This document shows positions 9,607 through 11,284 of a stretch of DNA of 11,284 nt, in pieces. The position numbers and the translations under genes are program-made. Under the pieces are notes generated by a model. That model made no database searches. It was not told the DNA's origin and saw only the letters and a program-made list of their open reading frames with translations. The number at the start of each line of letters is the position of its first letter. Within the stretch, counting starts at the first letter, position 1. The stretch covers positions 1 to 11,284 of the forward strand of contig CAYPYX010000073.1 in assembly GCA_964415065.1 (NCBI GenBank), in the 5' to 3' direction. Source of the DNA: VMCP01 sp964415065 (GTDB taxonomy: Bacteria > Bacteroidota > Bacteroidia > NS11-12g > UBA955).

Positions 9607-10368
9607 CTACCACTCCAAAACCAGACCATCGTGAGCTAAATCAATACCTTTTGGTAATTCGTTGCACACTTCATCATGAAATCCAATTTGGTGACTCATG
9701 TGTGTAAAATAGGTATGCTCTGCTCCAATGGTAAGTGCTAATTGTGTAGCTTCCTCCAGAGTATAATGGGAAATATGGGGTTCACGCCTTAAAGCATTTA
9801 ACACTAAATACTTCACTCCTTTCAATTTATCTAATTCGATCCTGTCAATGAAATTTGCATCTGTAATGTAGGCAAAATCATGAATTCTAAATCCTAAAAC
9901 GGGAAGTTTATAATGCAGAACTTCAATGGGAATGATATCTAGTTCATCCAATTTAAATGGTGCATTTTCGATTAAATGAAAATCAATTTCTGGAATACCT
10001 GGATATTTTAAATCCGCAAAAATGTAACTAAACTGTTGTTTGAGCGAATCATAAACACGTTGATGGAGATAAACGGGAATTCGTTTATTGTTGAAAAAGT
10101 TAAAAGGACGAATATCGTCTAGACCAGCAGTATGATCACGATGTTCATGAGTAAATAGAATGGCATCAATATCATCAACGCCAGCACGAATCATTTGGTA
10201 TCTGAAATCCGGTCCTGTATCGATAATCAATCTCTTGCCATTGACTTCGATCATAACACTAGCTCTTAATCGTTTGTCTTTGGGATTATCGCTCAAACAC
10301 ACAGGCGATTTACACCCGATGGGTGGCACACCTTGAGAGGTACCTGTACCAAGAAATGTTACCTTCAT
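9607..10368 (-). CDS. PhnP-like metallo-beta-lactamase-fold hydrolase
   Basis: This is a cytoplasmic metal-dependent hydrolase of the PhnP (COG1235) branch of the metallo-beta-lactamase superfamily; E. coli PhnP opens phosphoribosyl cyclic phosphate. The substrate here is unknown, and no phosphonate genes are nearby. With the ATG at 10368 (253 residues), it opens MKVTFLGTGTSQGVP, a typical first strand. Metal ligands appear as HEHRDH (H74, H76, D78, H79), H152 in LHYKLPVLGFR, D170 in TDAN and H223 in THMSH. H226 of that last motif and C19/C24 in GCKSPVC correspond to PhnP's structural zinc site, whose middle Cys is Ser here. There is no signal peptide or membrane segment. An upstream in-frame TTG at 10383 would add five residues (MWWNR) before the conserved start, so ATG is preferred. 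It converges on porZ with one base between the stop codons and lies 169 bases downstream of the isomerase, beyond a terminator, so it probably has its own promoter. Confidence 0.88.
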   Translation of the reverse strand: MKVTFLGTGTSQGVPPIGCKSPVCLSDNPKDKRLRASVMIEVNGKRLIIDTGPDFRYQMIRAGVDDIDAILFTHEHRDHTAGLDDIRPFNFFNNKRIPVYLHQRVYDSLKQQFSYIFADLKYPGIPEIDFHLIENAPFKLDELDIIPIEVLHYKLPVLGFRIHDFAYITDANFIDRIELDKLKGVKYLVLNALRREPHISHYTLEEATQLALTIGAEHTYFTHMSHQIGFHDEVCNELPKGIDLAHDGLVLEW

Positions 10369-10410
10369 TCTATTCCACCACAATTTTAACCAATCCCCAC
10401 AACATAAACT

Positions 10411-10440
10411 AAAAAGGCCACCCGTTTGGGTGGCCTTTTT
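10411..10440 (-). terminator. Intrinsic (Rho-independent) terminator downstream of the isomerase gene
   Basis: A perfect inverted repeat has 13-base arms (AAAAAGGCCACCC and GGGTGGCCTTTTT) around a 4-base loop. The core is eight G/C-rich pairs, and the flanking A and T runs give a U tract in either direction. Both flanking genes lie on the minus strand, so it should end the isomerase transcript about 100 bases past the stop codon and insulate the hydrolase gene. By symmetry it could also stop plus-strand read-through coming from sprA-porZ after crossing the hydrolase gene antisense. Confidence 0.93.
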
Positions 10441-10537
10441 AAGAAATTATTTTTTGAAATTATTGTTTGTAATTCTTCAGTTGATGCAATTCTTCAAGTA
10501 AACGAATTTTGTCTTCTATTAATTGAATTACAACAAA

Positions 10538-11284
10538 TCAATTATTACTTAAAAAACCCTTCAATTCCATGATGATTCCCACCTCCATGTTGTTCACCTT
10601 CTTGTCGTCGGATGCCCATATACTCAACCAATCCGTTGCATGAATTACTTCAAACATAGAATCCAATGAAGCGTCTTGTACCGGATATTCATATACTTTA
10701 TTGCCCAATTTGGACAATACTCCTTTAACGAAATCAAAACGCTTGGTAACTCGATCGTTACTTCCACTGTTTAATAAAATGAAATTCGTGTCGTGCTTTT
10801 CATAGTAACTTTCAATCATGTTATGATTCGCTTCAGGCAAAACCGAAACGAATCCTTCGCCCTTACCGTTTTCTTGAATTTGCTGACAAAAACGAATTCC
10901 AACCGCCTCGTAAGCCATATCCGTTACCACAACGAACTTATTACGAATCGTTTCTGCGAAATAAGCATGCATCTCTTTTGCACGTTGAATGGCTACTTCA
11001 TGGTTTCTGAATTTATCTTCCAAACCTTTAATGGTTGATGACATATCTTTGCCGATCAACTCACCTAAAATCATAACCAAATTCCCTAAAGCAAATCCCA
11101 AGGTCATTCTGGGTTGATATCCAGTCGCAATAGTATAAGTTGTAATATTTGCCGCCTGAGCTAACACCATCAACTTGCCTCCAGCTGCCATACAAATGAT
11201 GTCGCAACCACGTTCAGTGGATTCTGCATACATATTCAATGTCTCTTCCGTATTACCCGAATAAGAACAAAGAATAGTCAACGT
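10538..11284 (-). CDS. Bifunctional phosphoglucose/phosphomannose isomerase, C-terminal part (N-terminus outside window)
   Basis: The enzyme interconverts glucose-6-phosphate and mannose-6-phosphate with fructose-6-phosphate in the cytoplasm. About 249 residues are visible; whole members are usually about 320-350. The frame runs open off the right edge (ACG then TTG as the first visible codons), so the TTG at 11281 is internal, not a start. The visible part has the sugar-phosphate-binding SIS motif SYSGNTEET (serine/threonine cluster that binds the phosphate), then the second SIS domain with QENGK and LPEANHN. The Glu of QENGK (codon 10871-10873) and the His of NHN (codon 10823-10825) lie 16 residues apart, as do E203 and H219, the catalytic pair of the Pyrobaculum enzyme. 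The C-terminus MEVGIIMELKGFLSNN resembles the normal family end. The stop is TGA at 10538-10540, and the frame stays open for 23 more codons. The next downstream element is the terminator at 10411-10440. Confidence 0.92.
   Translation of the reverse strand, partial: TLTILCSYSGNTEETLNMYAESTERGCDIICMAAGGKLMVLAQAANITTYTIATGYQPRMTLGFALGNLVMILGELIGKDMSSTIKGLEDKFRNHEVAIQRAKEMHAYFAETIRNKFVVVTDMAYEAVGIRFCQQIQENGKGEGFVSVLPEANHNMIESYYEKHDTNFILLNSGSNDRVTKRFDFVKGVLSKLGNKVYEYPVQDASLDSMFEVIHATDWLSIWASDDKKVNNMEVGIIMELKGFLSNN

Noticed and set aside
10381..10388. TAAAATTG on the minus strand before the hydrolase gene as a -7 element
   Set aside because: It matches TAnnTTTG at all but one fixed position, but no clear -33 TTG lies about 19-20 bases upstream. 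A promoter must lie between the terminator and the ATG, but the sequence does not pinpoint it.
10793..11038. 81-codon plus-strand open frame inside the isomerase gene
   Set aside because: It lies wholly antisense to well-conserved coding sequence that includes the catalytic Glu and His region. Composition and position fit a shadow frame.

Overview
The window comes from a member of the Bacteroidota. The diagnostic gene is a complete, very large sprA, which encodes the outer-membrane translocon of the type IX secretion system (T9SS), a system confined to that phylum. The DNA is AT-rich. Start sites lack convincing Shine-Dalgarno sequences, as is usual in Bacteroidota. The sequence alone does not support a genus; a flavobacterial-like lineage is plausible.

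Layout: positions 1-47 are a short leader with no gene that can be named. Positions 48-7124 (+) are sprA (2358 codons). After a short gap comes porZ at about 7185-9605 (+), a double beta-propeller protein with a C-terminal sandwich domain that belongs to the T9SS attachment complex. The 5' end of porZ holds an imperfect 63-bp tandem repeat (7254-7396), which makes its true start uncertain. porZ ends one base from the end of a converging gene, 9607-10368 (-), a PhnP-like metallo-beta-lactamase-fold hydrolase. Positions 10369-10537 are intergenic and hold a strong intrinsic terminator (10411-10440). From 10538 to the right edge runs the C-terminal part of a bifunctional phosphoglucose/phosphomannose isomerase (-), whose N-terminus lies outside the window.

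How the genes relate: SprA passes folded cargo bearing C-terminal sorting domains across the outer membrane. PorZ acts with PorU, PorV and PorQ on the cell surface, where that signal is removed and the cargo is attached to lipopolysaccharide. Successive steps of one pathway therefore lie in tandem on the same strand and may be co-transcribed. The two minus-strand genes look like unrelated housekeeping genes. The terminator separates the isomerase transcript from the hydrolase.

I found no previously undescribed multi-gene system. The observation most worth a second look is the tandem repeat that multiplies the start region of porZ. Smaller points are the sprA-porZ adjacency, a Cys-to-Ser change at a structural zinc site in the hydrolase, and an in-frame open stretch after the isomerase stop codon.
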